A DNA stretch of 14,602 nucleotides, from the NCBI GenBank assembly GCA_963588595.1, contig CAVAIA010000079.1, forward strand, positions 1 through 14,602. Direction: 5' to 3'. The position numbers and the translations under genes were made by a program. Shown here one piece after another: positions 14,233 to 14,602 of this stretch. Each line of letters opens with the position of its first letter. Position 1 is the first letter of the stretch. The notes beneath the pieces are model-generated. The model had not been told where the DNA came from and searched no databases. It worked only from the letters and a program-made list of their open reading frames with translations. Source of the DNA: Phoenicibacter sp963588595. GTDB lineage: Bacteria; Actinomycetota; Coriobacteriia; Coriobacteriales; Eggerthellaceae.

Positions 14233-14310
14233 AAGTCTGGCACTAAAGACTTTCTTATTTTTAAGCCTTTCGTGGCTGCGAAAGACTTCGCCACTCTTAA
14301 GTCTGGCACC
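14233..14310 (+). repeat. Two repeat copies in the leader of the surface-protein gene
   Basis: AAGTCTGGCACT (14233-14244) and AAGTCTGGCACC (14299-14310) are 66 bases apart, the same spacing as pair A in leuS. If the promoter at 14319-14327 is used, both are transcribed as GGTGCCAGACTT and AGTGCCAGACTT, the first of them within a few bases of the mRNA 5' end. Confidence 0.8.
14263..14288 (-). promoter_or_regulatory. Stem-loop in the surface-protein 5' leader
   Basis: The minus strand can form a 10-bp stem with one G-U pair: AAGTCTTTCG, loop CAGCCA, CGAAAGGCTT. It sits between the two leader repeats, some 60 bases before the start codon. No T-run follows, so it is not a simple terminator. It might stabilise the long mRNA or be regulatory. 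Confidence 0.4.
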
Positions 14311-14318
14311 GGTTGTTA

Positions 14319-14327
14319 ATTATACCA
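14319..14327 (-). promoter_or_regulatory. Extended -10 promoter of the surface-protein gene
   Basis: The minus strand reads TGGTATAAT, an extended -10 with a perfect TATAAT (14319-14324). A start point about seven bases downstream would give a leader of roughly 110 bases. There is no convincing -35, as is common for extended -10 promoters. The repeat copy 14299-14310 begins eight bases downstream of the -10 box. Confidence 0.55.
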
Positions 14328-14362
14328 CAAAAGGTGTAAGTTTTGGGGAGAATGTTGAGTTA

Positions 14363-14602
14363 GGGAAATTGGTGCCAGACATACTTTTTTGCAAGTGGGA
14401 AATCGGTGCCAGACTTTAATTTACCTGGGGTTTTCTTCATTTTCCAAACTTTAAAGTTTGAATAAGCGAGCTCATAAACACAACTCGCATTTACAACAAC
14501 GGCGCGAAGCGATACTTTTGCTCAGGTTCGGCATTCTTTGGAAATTGGTGCCAGACTTACTTTTTTGCAAGTGGGAAATTGGTGCCAGACTTTGATTTAC
14601 CA
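14363..14602. repeat. Repeat array upstream of the surface-protein gene, cut by the window edge
   Basis: Minus-orientation copies lie at 14371-14382 (variant ending AT), 14405-14416, 14547-14558 and 14581-14592, as two doublets with 34-base spacing. The blocks 14364-14425 and 14540-14601 match at 59 of 62 bases. Between them is a reverse core, AGCGAGCTCATAAAC to CGCGAAGCGATACTT (about 14465-14517). The core variant CGAAGCG also opens the window at position 1. No gene is visible in 14202-14602 apart from the leader of the surface-protein gene. Confidence 0.8.

Noticed and set aside
14202..14309. Longer surface protein starting at the GTG at 14307-14309
   Set aside because: The GTG lies within a repeat copy. 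The extra 36 residues are translated leader, the ribosome-binding site fits the ATG at 14199-14201, and the Tat motif would be displaced.
1..14602. CRISPR array
   Set aside because: The repeats occur in both orientations with irregular spacing, lie partly inside genes, have related spacers, and no cas gene is present.

Overview
The window looks like a piece of a chromosome from an anaerobic, Gram-positive, moderately AT-rich actinomycete, most likely class Coriobacteriia (Eggerthellaceae or a relative). This is an inference from three things: a very large Tat-exported LPXTG surface protein, an FdhD formate dehydrogenase maturation factor, and a Tritrichomonas/anaerobe-type IMP dehydrogenase. 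No rRNA, tRNA, CRISPR array, transposase or prophage gene is visible.

All seven genes lie on the minus strand. Reading in the direction of transcription: (i) a cell-wall-anchored surface protein (14201 to 9834), with its own extended -10 promoter, a leader containing repeats, and a strong hairpin terminator at 9761-9789; (ii) a tightly packed cluster of archaeal-type class I aldolase (9024-8086), guaB (8040-6514), engB (6511-5912, TTG start 2 nt after guaB) and leuS (5915-3249, ATGA overlap with engB); (iii) a Na/phosphate cotransporter-like gene with a PhoU-like tail (3184-1496), followed after 32 nt by fdhD (1463-618). Group (ii) joins glycolysis/gluconeogenesis, guanine nucleotide synthesis, ribosome assembly and tRNA charging. 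Group (iii) joins phosphate transport and formate dehydrogenase maturation, and may start from a promoter just upstream at 3227-3232.

The outstanding feature is an interspersed repeat family built on the 12-mer AAGTCTGGCACC (reverse complement GGTGCCAGACTT). I count 25 copies, allowing small variants. It fills three gene-free stretches (1-617, 9025-9833, 14202-14602). There the copies form the ends of mosaic elements of about 190-225 bp with a shared inner core (AAGTATCGCTGCGCG... GAGCTTGCT). The same 12-mer also sits in frame inside two conserved housekeeping genes: once in fdhD and four times in leuS (two pairs). It adds peptides such as GKLVPDF or NGARLDF at places where family members normally have short loops. 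A 29-bp segment of leuS is identical to an intergenic copy at the right edge of the window. This is a protein-coding-gene-invading repeat, similar in concept to the Rickettsia palindromic elements but with an unrelated sequence. No mobilising enzyme is present in the window.
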